From: Diphasiastrum complanatum
Lineage: Eukaryota; Streptophyta; Lycopodiopsida; Lycopodiales; Lycopodiaceae
DNA length: 64,000 nt
NCBI GenBank assembly: GCA_029204225.1
Contig: CM055107.1
Location: 2,757,923 to 2,821,922 of the forward strand
Direction of reading: 5' to 3'
The stretch's first letter is position 1. Every line of letters starts with the position of its first letter. Shown piece by piece: positions 11,880 to 23,925 of the stretch. The position numbers and the translations under genes are program-made. A model generated the notes under the pieces. The model saw only the letters and a list, made by a program, of their open reading frames with translations. It was not told the DNA's origin and did no database searches.

Positions 11880-13534
11880 CTGGTTATACACATCTATTAA
11901 TTTGATAAGCCTATGATTCTACTTGTATGGGTTTTGATTGTTGGTTGATCAACATTTGCTTTCCAGAGTTGTTAACGTTCATCTTACAATGGTTTCTCAT
12001 TCTCATTTTTATGCCCTTTCAGTTGGCCAGTAGTGTATTTGAAAAGGTCATCCAGTTTACTTTTTCTGATTATTATTGGCACTTTGATGCTGGCAGATAC
12101 AGCATATCCTTTTCTCTGCCTCCTCATTAGCTTTTTCCTACCACTATGTCTTTCTTGGCCCTTTGAACTCCTCATCTTGGTGGTGGGCTGGCTAATATTG
12201 CCCATATGCAAATGGTTCCGGATACTTGGTTGGAAGCTATTTGAACTTTAGCTTAAGCTCGTAGTTGTGCCCATATGTATAATTTTTGACCCTGCAGTAA
12301 GTATCAGCCCTTGAGTCTAGCCCAAAAAAAGAACTGGCTTAGCATGCATGTAATTTTGAGAATTGTGAAATAGGCCTAAAAAGAGTTTCTCTCAGTTACT
12401 CTGGATGCATTATCTGCAGATATGGCAAGATTCACGATTGAAAATCTGCTCATCTATAGTTCGTATTGAACGTTTGTGGGTAAAAAAAGCATCTATTCAA
12501 ACTAGAGCTTCTCGACTTGCTTTAGTCGAACAATCCAAGCAAGCATGCTACATGCTGTGCAGATGCTTTTATCACCCTCAAGATACAAGCTTTGCAGGTT
12601 GCGGGTCTGATAAGGAGGTTTTTGTTTCTAATAACTTTAAGCGGTGCCGGTGTGTTCTTATCCCTTCATGAAATTGTGCATTTCTCCTGATTACTTCTTA
12701 AAGAACTGGTGTCTTAAATTTTCATGATAGAAACTGTCAGTTGTGATTTTTGAACTGATGTAGGAAGAGCAAAAGCAAAATTTGTCACTTATTATTTCCT
12801 CCTTTGCATTCTGATTTTTTTCATAGGTTGTGCAATGGCCGAATGTTGTCATTTTAAAACTCAGTAGACCAGCTGTTGAACTCCCACTTAACCAGCTTCC
12901 TGAAGTTGCTTCCAAGGGTGTAAATTTGAGCCCTTTCAATGGCTACATTGCTATTGTAGCCCCTTTTATGCTGCTGGAAGAGTTTTGTCAATTGCATCTG
13001 CATTCATCACATCAATATGTTAACTTGCCAGACTAAGATGCTATTTTATTCAGCTCTTGAAGAGGACTTTTATTAAAAGTAGTGTACGCTGAGAGTTAGA
13101 ATTTAACGTCGTAATCTTGATGGATTTCAAGCCTTTCTACTTGTGACCTGGACTACTCAGTGCTGATCATATGAATAGCATAGTCTGGTGTTAGCTATAA
13201 TGAATAAATTGCAGGATGTCATATATTGACTTAAGAACAAAAGTCTACTTATGATGCAGATCACATGAAGAAAGGATTCTTTGATAGTTCTCTGTACTGG
13301 ATTAAGGTGAGTCAATATCTGTGAATTAGATATGACAAGTTTTGATGTCTCTGATGCCATGATGAATAAACTGCCAGATGCCTTACATCAATGTGAGTGG
13401 GAAAGTCTAAATATGATTCCCCACAGCTTAATAAAAGTACTATCTGAAAGTTCTTGTAATATACGTACACTGGATGGATTTCTTTCAGACCTCTTTCCTC
13501 CTGCCATCCCTTTGGTTAGGTCCTTTTTTAGTAC
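11880..13534 (+). other. Possible exon-like segments of an unidentified plus-strand gene
   Basis: Several short readings have protein-like composition and nearby splice-like signals. At 12835 a pyrimidine-rich tract ending CATAG precedes a 68-codon reading (QWPNVVILKLSRPAVELPLN, then VASKGVNLSPFNGYIAIV). At 12405-12671 there is a reading with LWVKKASIQTRASRLALVEQ. At 13332-13571 there is one with MMNKLPDALHQCEWESLNMI. I recognise no family, and the order and frames were not joined convincingly. They may be exons, a decayed pseudogene, or chance. Confidence 0.25.
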
Positions 13535-13718
13535 TGTTATAGAAGGTTTTCCTATCCACCTTCAACCCTAGACCTAAGCAACTGCGAAGCATCAAGCGTC
13601 ATGTCACGCGGAGATTCATTCCCATGAGAGTGGTAGCATAATTTAGATTCATACACGTGCTTATTATTTGACATCTAACACTACGATCCACTAGTCCTAA
13701 TCCACAAGATCAAGCTTA

Positions 13719-13777
<59 letters not shown>

Positions 13778-14241
13778 AAGTATAACGAGATTCAATCCCA
13801 ACAATTAGCAAATCCAAATAACATAAAAATCCAAAGAAAACATGAGAGATTGAGAAAGGTGAAGAGCAAGGACATCCAAATGCAATTGGGTAGAACCTCC
13901 ACCTTCTTGATTGAACATTGAACATGAAAAATGAACTACAAATCATCACTATTTATAGCGGATTCTAGGGCCCTTGGCCTCCATTCTTATTGGCCAATTC
14001 CTACCTCCCTCATCATTCGAATTTGAAAATTGGGGGGAACCCTCTTTTATTCACTAACTTGATTATTAGGCCCTCCAACACTTCATCCTCGCAATTTTGC
14101 CTAAAGTCCTTTTATTATCTTGTAATTAATCAAATAACTATACACATGCAAGTGGCCAAATCCTGTCACTTATTAGCTACTAATAAATGAATAATCTAAT
14201 CATGAATTACGGTTGCCTCGATATCCGCAAACACTCCAACA
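13535..14241 (-). repeat. Solo LTR of the Ty3/gypsy family found at 62572
   Basis: The minus strand begins TGTTGGAGTGTTTGCGGATA at 14241, matching the LTR start at 62572 (TGTTGAAGGGTTTGCAGATC). Later blocks also match: the TAATCAAATAACTAT region, CTCTCATGGGAATGAATCTC with CGCGTGACA, and the terminal region. It is 707 bp with no internal element sequence on either side. Flanking 5-mers (AGTAC left, ATTTT right) do not match, so the target duplication has decayed or a boundary is a few bases off. Confidence 0.75.
13722..13772. repeat. (CT)n microsatellite inside the solo LTR
   Basis: About 25 CT units. The equivalent position of the related LTR at 63072-63098 has only a short interrupted GA-rich stretch (GAGAGAGAAAGGGAGAGAGA), so this tract seems to have expanded from an LTR-encoded seed. 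Confidence 0.9.
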
Positions 14242-15847
14242 ATTTTCTAATATGTCTATGCGAGAATATTACTAAATTTGGCAGGTATCAGTCTCTTCTT
14301 TGGTATGCTGTGGACTCATGAATGAATCAACAACAGCAAATTTGCTACATAACGGGACGTGTCAAAGTTCAATGTAGGATATAGCCACTGGGTTTATACC
14401 ATTATACCCTTGAACCTTGTGGTTGATAAAAAATAATGTCAAAAACCAAGAGCAGAGGCCAAACCTATTAAGTATGACATTTGTGCCAAATAAGCTAACA
14501 ACAGCAATGCAAGTCATATGTCACACTTTTTGTGGTTGAACTATTATTCTGGGCAATCAATATTTCTTTTACGCAAGTTATTAATGTATTCAGTTCTTTG
14601 TTACAGATATGGAATTTACGTAGGAAAGTCAAACTTTCTGTCAGGATTGGGGGAAAGATCTTAATCTGCAGTGATCAGGCCAGCAGTCAGAATGAGCTCA
14701 AATCAGAGTGCAGTTTGAGAAGTTCAGATCTGAATAATTTCGACTATTTATGCAATTTCTTCTATGATCATGAACAGCAGTCTTTGCATCAATTATCTTA
14801 ACAAATTCCTGTGAACGAGGAGATACCACAATGCTGCATTTCAACCTTCATCAGAAGTTTGCTGTTCTTGTTTATATGTTGTTTTCTGGCTTAAGTTGGT
14901 GCTTCCAGATAGTTGTTGAAGAAGTGCTCTTAATTTTATGCATTGAAGACATTCTGCCTGATCATGTTTATCACGAACCACATTTTTGTGTCAGAAGCTT
15001 GACATTCTCTAATTGCTTATTCTCACGGAGTAAAAATCACTTATTCAACTCTGCACGCTTAATCACTACATATGTACAGACAACAAAGCATATCAGCATC
15101 TGATGAACTGCATCCTTTGTTGTAATTTTTATTATGAAGTCCAAAGCTGCAGGATTGATTCCTATATAGCTGCCAAAGGCAGTCTCCAAGTTGCTTTGAG
15201 GTGAGATTTATGAAACTGTACTGATGGTAGGCCATAGTTGTACAACACTTCAGGAACTGATCCCATTTGAGCTTCGTTCAAGTGGCTTTGAATGGCTCAG
15301 TGTGTAATTCCTTCATGGTATGGTACATAGTTTAAGGATGGATGTGGTGAAATGTAATTTCATATAGATTTGTTGAACTACCCTGCAATACATAGTGATA
15401 ATTAATTACATTTAAAATGGTTAAACATTTCAACATGCAACACAGTTAAAGGGTAACGCTATGTCATGTGGGAATTAATGTTTCAGATTCTTTGGTTGAT
15501 TAAGTTAAGGTAAAAACATAAGATATCTCATCAAGGTTCCTTTAATTTGCTGAAGAAGAACAATGGAAGAGAAAAAAAGCTTTTGCTGTAAGTTGGTGAT
15601 GAATACAATTTTTTTGGTAATAATGATGGAATTTTGATTTCTTTTTCATGGCTTTATGCCAACAACCAATAGTGCTGTTCTACTTGCAAGCTACTCTTAT
15701 TGGCACCTTGTAAGGCTTGATGTCCTCTATTAGTAAAGTTTTGAAACATTTCACCAAATTGATTCCATGCATGACTCTTTTTATCAAAAGATTTTCAATG
15801 ATTGAAGTGAACATATTCCTGGATATAGCATCATGTAAAGCATCGAA

Positions 15848-15896
15848 ACTCTTTAATTGATTAACAATGAACTCTTTAATTGATTAACAATGAACG
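15848..15896. repeat. Short direct duplication
   Basis: CTCTTTAATTGATTAACAAT followed by GAA is present twice in immediate succession, period about 23 bp. Confidence 0.85.
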
Positions 15897-17160
15897 ATAT
15901 CCTTTAAAGATTACTAAACATCACTACATACAATCATAGACAAAGCCCTACAAGCAATGTAATTGAGTTCTCTTTTGAAGAGCCCCAAGCATCTCGTCGC
16001 ACAATACTGTGCTTATGTAGCCTTTATTCATAGTCTATTTGGAATCTTTAAAGACTACAAAATCTTGATGCATAATTTGAAAAGCACATTTGGAGGGATA
16101 AGTGTGCACATAAGCTTGGTGGCCCTAGTTATAAAAATATTAGGCTCAAGTCAACTGTACGTTTGTACCACTTAAACACAAAAACATTGGCCTTAATATG
16201 GGTTGGAATGAAAACTAAACTAATGTTTGGGTGGAAGACATAGGGTTGTAGACAATATATGCTAGGAATGCCATAGTAAGGTCAATGATTGTTGTGAAAG
16301 TGCATTTTGTTGTATGAAAGGTCCATGGTGAATCACGAAGCCACTATGAAGATAGATTTCATTTAATGGTAATATAAAGGTCTATTAAGGTTACATATGG
16401 CCAAGAAATGTCGAAGGAAGTCATGATGATGAATATCATGGGCAAAGTTGTTGTAAATAAGCATATACAATAGGCAATATTATTATCTTGACATCGATTA
16501 TGCAAGACCAATGCCATAACAATAAGAAGATTGTTGTTGTGTGAACCATGATGTCGTATCAATGTAACAAAGAGATATTGGCCATGATAACCAAGATGGC
16601 CTACAATGGCATCGACATGAATGTGGTCATTGAAAAAGATATTTGATGACAATTTCGTAGATCAAGAGTGCCAAAGAAATGCCAGATGAATTTTTGTTAT
16701 CTACAATTGTATCCCTAGTTATTGTGCTAGACCAAAAGTGCCATTACAAGAAGATACAAATAGAATAGTTGCATGATATCAAGCATATCCAAAATTGTTT
16801 TTGATAGAGCCTACCATTTTAAGAGTATATCATAAATGCATAATAGACAACCAAATAAATTTCAAGCTATTTGAGCAAACCATCAATGTGTTACAAATAT
16901 TTTAAATGATATTGACCATGCAAACTGCAACAAGATAGAAGACAATGGCTGGAGAAATATGCCATCCTTATAAATATAAGTGCCATGAAACTAGAACTCA
17001 CAATGCAAAAGTATCCATAGGAGCCATGATACAACATAAGCAGTTGTGGCAGTTGGACATTGTGACATATATGCTAATAGACAATCATATAAAAATGGAT
17101 CTCAAAGGTCCAAAGATTAGTATCAAAGAACTAATCATGGCAAGAGCATGCTATAGTAGA

Positions 17161-17280
17161 ATTGATGATGAACACATGTTGGTGTGCTATGAGACGTAGA
17201 GTCTCGTAACATTAGCAAAAATTGATGATGAACACATGTTGGTGTGCGATGAGACGTAGAGTCTCGTAACATTAGCAAAA
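17161..17280. repeat. 60-bp perfect-period tandem duplication
   Basis: Positions 17161-17220 and 17221-17280 are identical except for one base (CTAT versus CGAT at the 27th-30th base). This indicates a recent duplication in otherwise old DNA. Confidence 0.97.
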
Positions 17281-17452
17281 ATATAAGTATGTCTAACCAT
17301 AATGATACCAAGCAAGCATGCAATGGAGATTGCCCAAAAATGAAAATTAATATCAATACAAATTGGGTCAATATATTCCAAGTTTATAGTTGAAATGACA
17401 AGTACAGTACAACAACCATAGGAACTAGCTCTATAAATCGATAGAAGAAAAG

Positions 17453-17539
17453 TTGTAAGAATGCTATGAATTCAATCATAGGTTATGGTATAAAGAACAA
17501 TTGTAAGAATGTTATGAATTCAATCATAGGTTATGGCAT
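17453..17539. repeat. 48-bp tandem duplication
   Basis: The block TTGTAAGAATGCTATGAATT and its continuation TCAATCATAGGTTATGG occurs at 17453 and again at 17501 with one or two substitutions. Confidence 0.9.
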
Positions 17540-19079
17540 CAATGAAGTTGGTACCTATAATTCATGCTTGTAGGGCTCTTGCCAATGAAGCATAAAAGAT
17601 CATTATTGACACTTGGATATCAATCTTCCACAAAGAATGGCAATTGGAATCACAAATATTCAATGGTTGAAATCCTACAAGCAACAGCAATAAGTTCTCG
17701 TGAAGAGCTCACACAATACCAAGATCCAAAGCTACATAATGAGTGTCCCTAGTCTTTATTTATAGACAACAAATGCCATGGTATGGAAGCTTCTAGAGAT
17801 TAGAGGTGATAAGGTTTCACAATGGGAATGTAGGGAGAGAAAAGTGCATCCTCATCACCTCCTCAATTGATTAACTAGCTTGTGCCCATCGTAAAATGTA
17901 AAGAGAGAAAAGTGTGCCCTCTTTTAGGTCACCTCTTTAGTCGATTAAGTACTAATAGTTTGGGCTCGTAGCTATAAAATGAAAGTGAATAACAAGGGCC
18001 CTTAAGGCTATACATGAACAAAAAGGATTTGTGGCTAACATATGCATGAAAGGGCACCCATGTGGACATAATATTCATAATAGAGACCAAGATGGGTAGG
18101 ATATCCATAACACTCTTGCATTGAAAAAGCATTACTCTCAATTTAGGCATGTATAAAGCAACGTCATGGAAGAATAGCATCCACAACCACTAGTGGATTT
18201 AGAAAGCAGCATCATTTAGGAGGAACATTTGCAACAATTGGTATATGATCTAAAGCATCCTGAGATGATAGTAGCAAGAGCACAAACCTTGTCAACAACT
18301 AATGGTATATGCTAAAAAAAACAGTGGACTCCCAAATAGCTTCCTCAATAGGTCTACCATCCTATTGAACAAAAAAATGCACTTGTCACCAACAATGTCT
18401 AAATTGAAGCTTGATCTAAAGAATAGTAGGAGCTTTGGACCATTAGAGAAGGTAGCAACATCATGAGGAGTCTCATCCTCAAGAGTAGCACACAACAAAG
18501 TCACATGAAATATATTATACACATGTGTGAAACATACATTTGTAAGTGATAAGTGATATGACTCACATGAAATATCTAAAAAAAACCCATATTATTGTGG
18601 TGTCCCAAACACAGAGATTGTGCAAAATCGCATATGGGCACCAACTATAAAAGGTCAATGTATAATAAAGAGCAACATAGCAGGGAGTAAAAATACCATA
18701 TGTAATCATAGAGCCTTGTTGAGGATCAATTTCCTAAAGTAGATATTGGTAGGCATCACAATTAAATGACAAGGATGTGTGCTACAAAATGAAAGTAATA
18801 TTTTCCACTAAAGCAAACCAATTGACACCAAGTAGCATGTCATATTGGGTGATAAGTGATATACAAAAATCAATTTGTCCTATGAAATCTCTAATCTGGT
18901 ATTAAAGAACTGAAAGAAGTCGAGTACTTTGAACAACATGAGTATTAGCAATCTCAATATACAACATATGCAAAATGAGCTTTGAAATGGCTAGTATGCA
19001 TAAGAAAACATAGTTGTAGATAGAGGAATGCATGCCACCACTCTCAACTACTGGAATAAAAACAGTGTGAGCAATGTAA

Positions 19080-19765
19080 ACACATAGGACATATGTGGAG
19101 AGGTCATCCAAATAGATTTCAAGGAATTTTTGCAAGTAGTCTTTGAAGGCGAACTACATTACTCTTTGAAGTGAACTAGGTGTATTACAAAGTCCAAACG
19201 ACATAACTTTATAAGCATAAGTCTCCCATTCCGTTGCAAAAGCTGTTTTATAGCGATCCGCAGGTGCGATCTTGGCTTGGTTGTAACCACTAAATCCATC
19301 CAAAAAATTGTAGGCTTCCGCTCCAACAAGGCGGTCCAATATGCTTTCAGTAAAGGGTAACAAAAAGTGATTCTTTCGCATCACTTTGTTCAAAGCTTTG
19401 AGTTTCACACAAATTCTCATCTTCCCACTCTTCTTAGGAACGACAACAATTGGCGAAACACATTCAGTATGTTGGATCTCGTAGATGAAATCGGCTTCAA
19501 GTAATCTCTATGACACTTTCTTAATAAGATCAATAACGTTTGGATTACAACGATAGAATCTTGTGACTTTTGGAACTGCATCAGGCATCAAGGGAATTGT
19601 ATGCGCAATCACAGATGTCAAAATTCCTTTTAGATCCTTGTATGTCCAAGCAAAACAATCTTGATACTGAACCAACAACTTCCTTAACGCTTGAAACTGC
19701 TCTAAGGTAAGTTGTGTTCCAACTTGCACAAACTTTTCTGGTTCTCCTGGTTCAGCAAGATTCAT
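19080..19765 (-). pseudogene. gypsy reverse transcriptase, N-terminal half
   Basis: 19508-19765 contains FAWTYKDLKGI (the FAWSYxDMPGI block preceding RT) and a VTRFYRCNPNV block. 19154-19420 contains KLKALNKVMRKNHFLLPF, FLDGFSGYNQAKIAPADR and VMSFGLCNTPSSLQRVM, corresponding to RT domains 1-4. A TAG follows directly, and in the same frame FAFKDYLQKFLEIYLDDLST carries the catalytic YLDD. The sequence then loses similarity at about 19090. Catalytic residues are present but the gene is broken. Confidence 0.85.
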
Positions 19766-20509
19766 ACGCTATGTCCTAGCTAGTCCATCGTAAACATCTT
19801 TCGTTTATGGTACTTGCTCTTCTAGTTCATGAATGAGTTTTCGGTAACATAATGACAACATTGTCCAAAGTATAGCATTTGAAATGCTCTGGCATATCAT
19901 GCTTGTACCTTGTCTGACTGTTCCTCCTCAAAAGGATTGATTTTGGCTCTTCGTTTAGCTTTCTTGGCAGGAATTGATTGCAGAGGTGATGACTTTCTAG
20001 AAGTTGTGGTCTTCTTTGAAGGTGACGACTTCCTTGATGGTGATGTTTTGCAAGAACTCTGACTTGAAGAATCCTCCTTGATCTTTCCTATACCTTTATC
20101 AAATAAAGGTGGTACATCTTTAGGAGCTACTCCTCTCGATGATTTTTCTCATTTTAGGACCGTATTATAATGTTGCTTCGCTTGCTTCTTCGTCATTGGT
20201 CTTGCAGTCTTTTCTTCCTTCAATATAACTGCTTTAGGTGGTTTCATTGTCAGTTCTTTAGGAATATCACGGATTCCAAACCTTGTAGGATCCATATGAT
20301 TTAATGTCTGCTCATCTGTGAGTTCTGTATTTTCATCGTAAGACAAGGTGTGACTAATATGGATGAGGTCATCAATCTCGTTCAATTTGGATTGATTATC
20401 TCGTTGACACATATAGCCTGCTGTACAATCCACTATTGCAAGAGCTTGGTTCCAATTGACAGTATCAGTTTGAGAGTCATAATGAACTCTCAAATTTTTT
20501 ACATGTCGA

Positions 20510-20768
20510 TCATTGGACCACTGGCTTGATAGTCCAAGTGATTGGATCAACTTTGATTGCACGCTCACGATTCTCAAAAGTGCTTTTTCTGGTGCCCCAG
20601 TTATGAATTACTTGCGCAACTCGTAACCATGGATGTTCAAATAAGACACGGTAAACATTCGGTGCGTCAGGTAAGTCCATTACTACAAAAGTAATGACAA
20701 ACTGAACTCCGACGATCTTGATAGGTATATCTTCTACCATTCCCTTAGGACGGACTATCGTTTGATAG
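20510..20768 (-). pseudogene. gypsy protease C-terminal part
   Basis: The reading RPKGMVEDIPIKIVGVQ, TFVVMDLPDAPNVYRVLFEH and WGTRKSTFENRERAI corresponds to the C-terminal half of the retropepsin region; compare the nearly identical segment at 23716-23920 on the plus strand. The catalytic D-S/T-G part is not included in this fragment, because the copy starts (5') at about codon QTI. Confidence 0.75.
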
Positions 20769-20779
20769 TCCAAGTGATT

Positions 20780-21140
20780 GAATCAACTTTGGCTGACTTC
20801 CTTCTTTTGTTAGATGATTATGAACATTTTCAAAAACTTTCAAGATTGACCATGGCTAAAGGCCTTGATCAATTCATTCAAGACTTCCATGATTATTTGA
20901 ACACTCTCTATAGTGAGATACCTGCTAAAAATTCAAATGCTCATGTTTATTGATGGTTTACCTAAAGACTATCAAGTGGATGCTAGAAGAAACCATCCTA
21001 TTACCCTAGAAGATGCTATTAGGGCTACAAATTTTTTTATTGACACTCCTAAGCCATCTAAGAGTCATCACCCTAATGAGCAAAAGAAGGGTTTCCAATT
21101 TGAGAGAAAGGATAAAGAAGTTACCAATGAAGTCTCGTAG
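20780..21140 (+). pseudogene. gypsy gag fragment (capsid C-terminal part)
   Basis: Two overlapping plus-strand frames give ADFLLLLDDYEHFQKLSRLT, GLDQFIQDFHDYLNTLYSEI, then FIDGLPKDYQVDARRNHP and TLEDAIRATNFF. The pattern QSVxEFxxxFxxL followed by F-x-x-GL and P-x-T-L-x-x-A-x-x-A is the usual Retrotrans_gag arrangement. The frame changes at about 20935. The left edge repeats about 29 bp (GATAGTCCAAGTGATTG block) also found at 20525-20553, marking a rearrangement joint. Confidence 0.65.
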
Positions 21141-21181
21141 AATTGCACAGATGACAAATAGTATTCGTCATTCGTTGTTTA

Positions 21182-21789
21182 TGTAGGAAATTGAGAGGTT
21201 AGCGAGTGCGTGTAGGATCGAAAATGCCACAAACAACAGCAAATATTCAAATTGAATGATTCAGACAAATGCACAAAGAAATGATACAGTATTAGGACTA
21301 ATAATTTGTGCTCTGATTAATATCAAATAGTGAGTACAATGCTTGAAGTGATAACTTTAGCTTACAATCGTTGAGAGTGATAACTCTTGTTATAGAAAAT
21401 CGAATAATCAAAAGAAGTTTTTTGATCAAGATTCTAGGATTGATATCCTACAAAATATCTACAACTACTTTTTGTTGCAGTTATTACAACTGCCTCATTA
21501 TAGTTAATGCATGTACAAAGTGGGCAGATTATCAACACGAAGTCGTTGGGTCGGCGGATTTTAGACCGACAATATCGAAATTTACAAGTATCGAAAACTG
21601 TACAATGACTTGAAAAATATTGACTCAAAAACTATAGAATTTTTCGAGTCGATCTGGTATCAAAGAATTCTAAGAAAAATTCGATCTTGAATTTCTCAAT
21701 TCTCTGCTCAGAAATTCGAGCCTTCTGTTTCTGGTTTTTCAGGATACTCATTATTGAATGGTTTTGAGGCTAAGCATTGAATTCCAACA
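21182..21789 (-). repeat. 3' LTR of copia-B (608 bp)
   Basis: The minus strand starts TGTTGGAATTCAATGC at 21789 and ends TTTCCTACA at 21182, so the terminal TG...CA is intact. The 5 bp on its outer (left) side are GTTTA (21177-21181); the matching duplicate cannot be checked because the other end of the element is lost. Confidence 0.82.
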
Positions 21790-21800
21790 CTCCCCCTTAA
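21790..21800 (-). promoter_or_regulatory. Polypurine tract of copia-B
   Basis: The minus strand reads TTAAGGGGGAG immediately before the LTR start. This purine run is the usual plus-strand DNA primer of LTR retrotransposons, and its place next to TGTTGG confirms the LTR boundary and the orientation. Confidence 0.85.
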
Positions 21801-21808
21801 TGTAGATC

Positions 21809-22738
<930 letters not shown>

Positions 22739-23925
22739 GACTAGATCAAATTCACCAAGTTGCGGAATGTCCGAACAAAGGAAAATTTGTTTCATTCTGT
22801 CATGAATGCGGTTATGGACATTGTTACAAGGATTGTCCAGCAAGACCAAAACCACCGTCGATTACTGCTCCAATGAATATGATTATGATCCAAAGACCAA
22901 CAGCTCAGCCTACTGATCCAAGTGTACCTTTGATGGTTGTTACCAAAGCTCAGAAGCATAAAGAAGTTCTAGTTGATCCAGTACCTGCTGAATCTATACC
23001 AACTACATATATACCTACTGCATCAATGGTGTATCCAAATCTCAACTCAAAAAAGAAGAGATACCAGAATATGAGGCAGTGGATTAAACAATTGCAAGAA
23101 GAAGAGGAATTAGAAGTAGCTAAAGCAGCAGCCGAAGCCCATTCTTCACCTGTGCTGCCTTTGAATTTACATAATCCACAAACGGATGTTAATACTCAGT
23201 TGCATCATCATGAAGAACCCTTCAAGATGATAAAACCGGAAGTGCCGCAAACGAAAATGATCATGAATATTTAGTCCAGCAAGATGGATATTACATTGGG
23301 AGAATTTCTTAAGCTGGTGCCAAAAGCAAAAGAAGTATTAGCAAAAAAGCTAACTTTGATTGAGTCAGCAGTCCATCATGAGCCACTCTTTTGTGTCGGG
23401 TTTAAAGAATCAAACGAAGTGCTCAATGTAGGAGCAGCCTGGGAAAGTGAGCAACGAAACATCACCCTGCCAATACAACATAGACAGTTTGGTAAAGAAA
23501 CAGTCGTGATAGATGGAGGTTCAAGAGTGTTCAACGTAGGAGCAGTCTGGGAAAGTGAGCAACAAAACATCACCCTGCCAATACAACATAGACAGTTTGG
23601 TAAAGAAACAGTCGTGATAGATGGAGGTTCAGGAGTTAACCTGATTTCAACAAAGCTATGTGCAAAATGGGGTCTTACAAAGATAAAACCTGCAACTTTT
23701 GCCATTAAGCTAGTTGATCAAACGATAATCCGTCCTAAGGGAATGGTAGAAGATATACCTATCAAGATCGTCGGAGTTCAGTCTGTCATTACTTTTGTAG
23801 TAATGGACTTACCTGACGCACCGAATGTTTACCGTGTCTTATTTGAACATCCATGGTTATGAGTTGCGCAAGTAATTCATAACTGGGGCACCAGAAAAAG
23901 CACTTTTGAGAATCGTGAGCACATT
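22739..23925 (+). mobile_element. Ty3/gypsy fragment (zinc knuckle to protease), plus strand
   Basis: The reading runs HQVAECPNKGKFVSFCHECG with GHCYKDCP (CX2CX4-5HX4C-type knuckle), a long linker with a Glu-rich coiled segment (QLQEEEELEVAKAAAEAH), a TAG at 23273-23275, then SSKMDITLGEFLKLVP and the protease region to STFENRE. It ends at about 23920, where similarity to the minus-strand copy stops. No RT follows. It is the same family as 19080-20768 but in inverted orientation. Confidence 0.82.
23284..23862 (+). pseudogene. gypsy retropepsin-like protease with an internal in-frame duplication
   Basis: The domain contains VVIDGGSGVNLISTKLC, the aspartic-protease catalytic loop (D-G-G/S). A 111-bp (37-codon) segment covering NVGAAWESEQRNITLPIQHR through VVIDGGS is present twice in frame (about 23425-23535 and 23536-23646), so two DGGS loops occur 37 residues apart. 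The reading ends at a TGA after FEHPWL (23860-23862), where the minus-strand copy has CGA (Arg). The stop is therefore a point mutation. Confidence 0.8.

Larger units (their letters stand above)
14242..19079. other. Long AT-rich stretch with no confirmed gene
   Basis: Nearly 5 kb without a recognised protein domain. A plus-strand reading at 14532-14801 (LRRKVKLSVRIGGKILICSD) looks protein-like but is unidentified. From about 16.3 to 19.0 kb the DNA has the texture of a degraded transposon (short readings in all frames, small direct duplications), but no diagnostic motif was seen. Confidence 0.4.
19080..20768 (-). mobile_element. Ty3/gypsy retrotransposon fragment (protease to RT), minus strand
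   Basis: In minus-strand order: the C-terminal part of the protease domain (20510-20768), a spacer region (20149-20577) and the 5' half of the reverse transcriptase (19080-19765). Coding similarity ends just after the YLDD catalytic box, so the rest of RT, RNase H and integrase are missing. Several frame changes occur between 19770 and 20150. The family matches 22739-23920, 60068-62571 and 62572-64000. The primer-binding site of the 62572 copy suggests the Athila/Tat group. Confidence 0.85.

Noticed and set aside
23376-23705. 109-codon minus-strand reading with two repeated units
   Set aside because: Antisense shadow of the duplicated gypsy protease segment.
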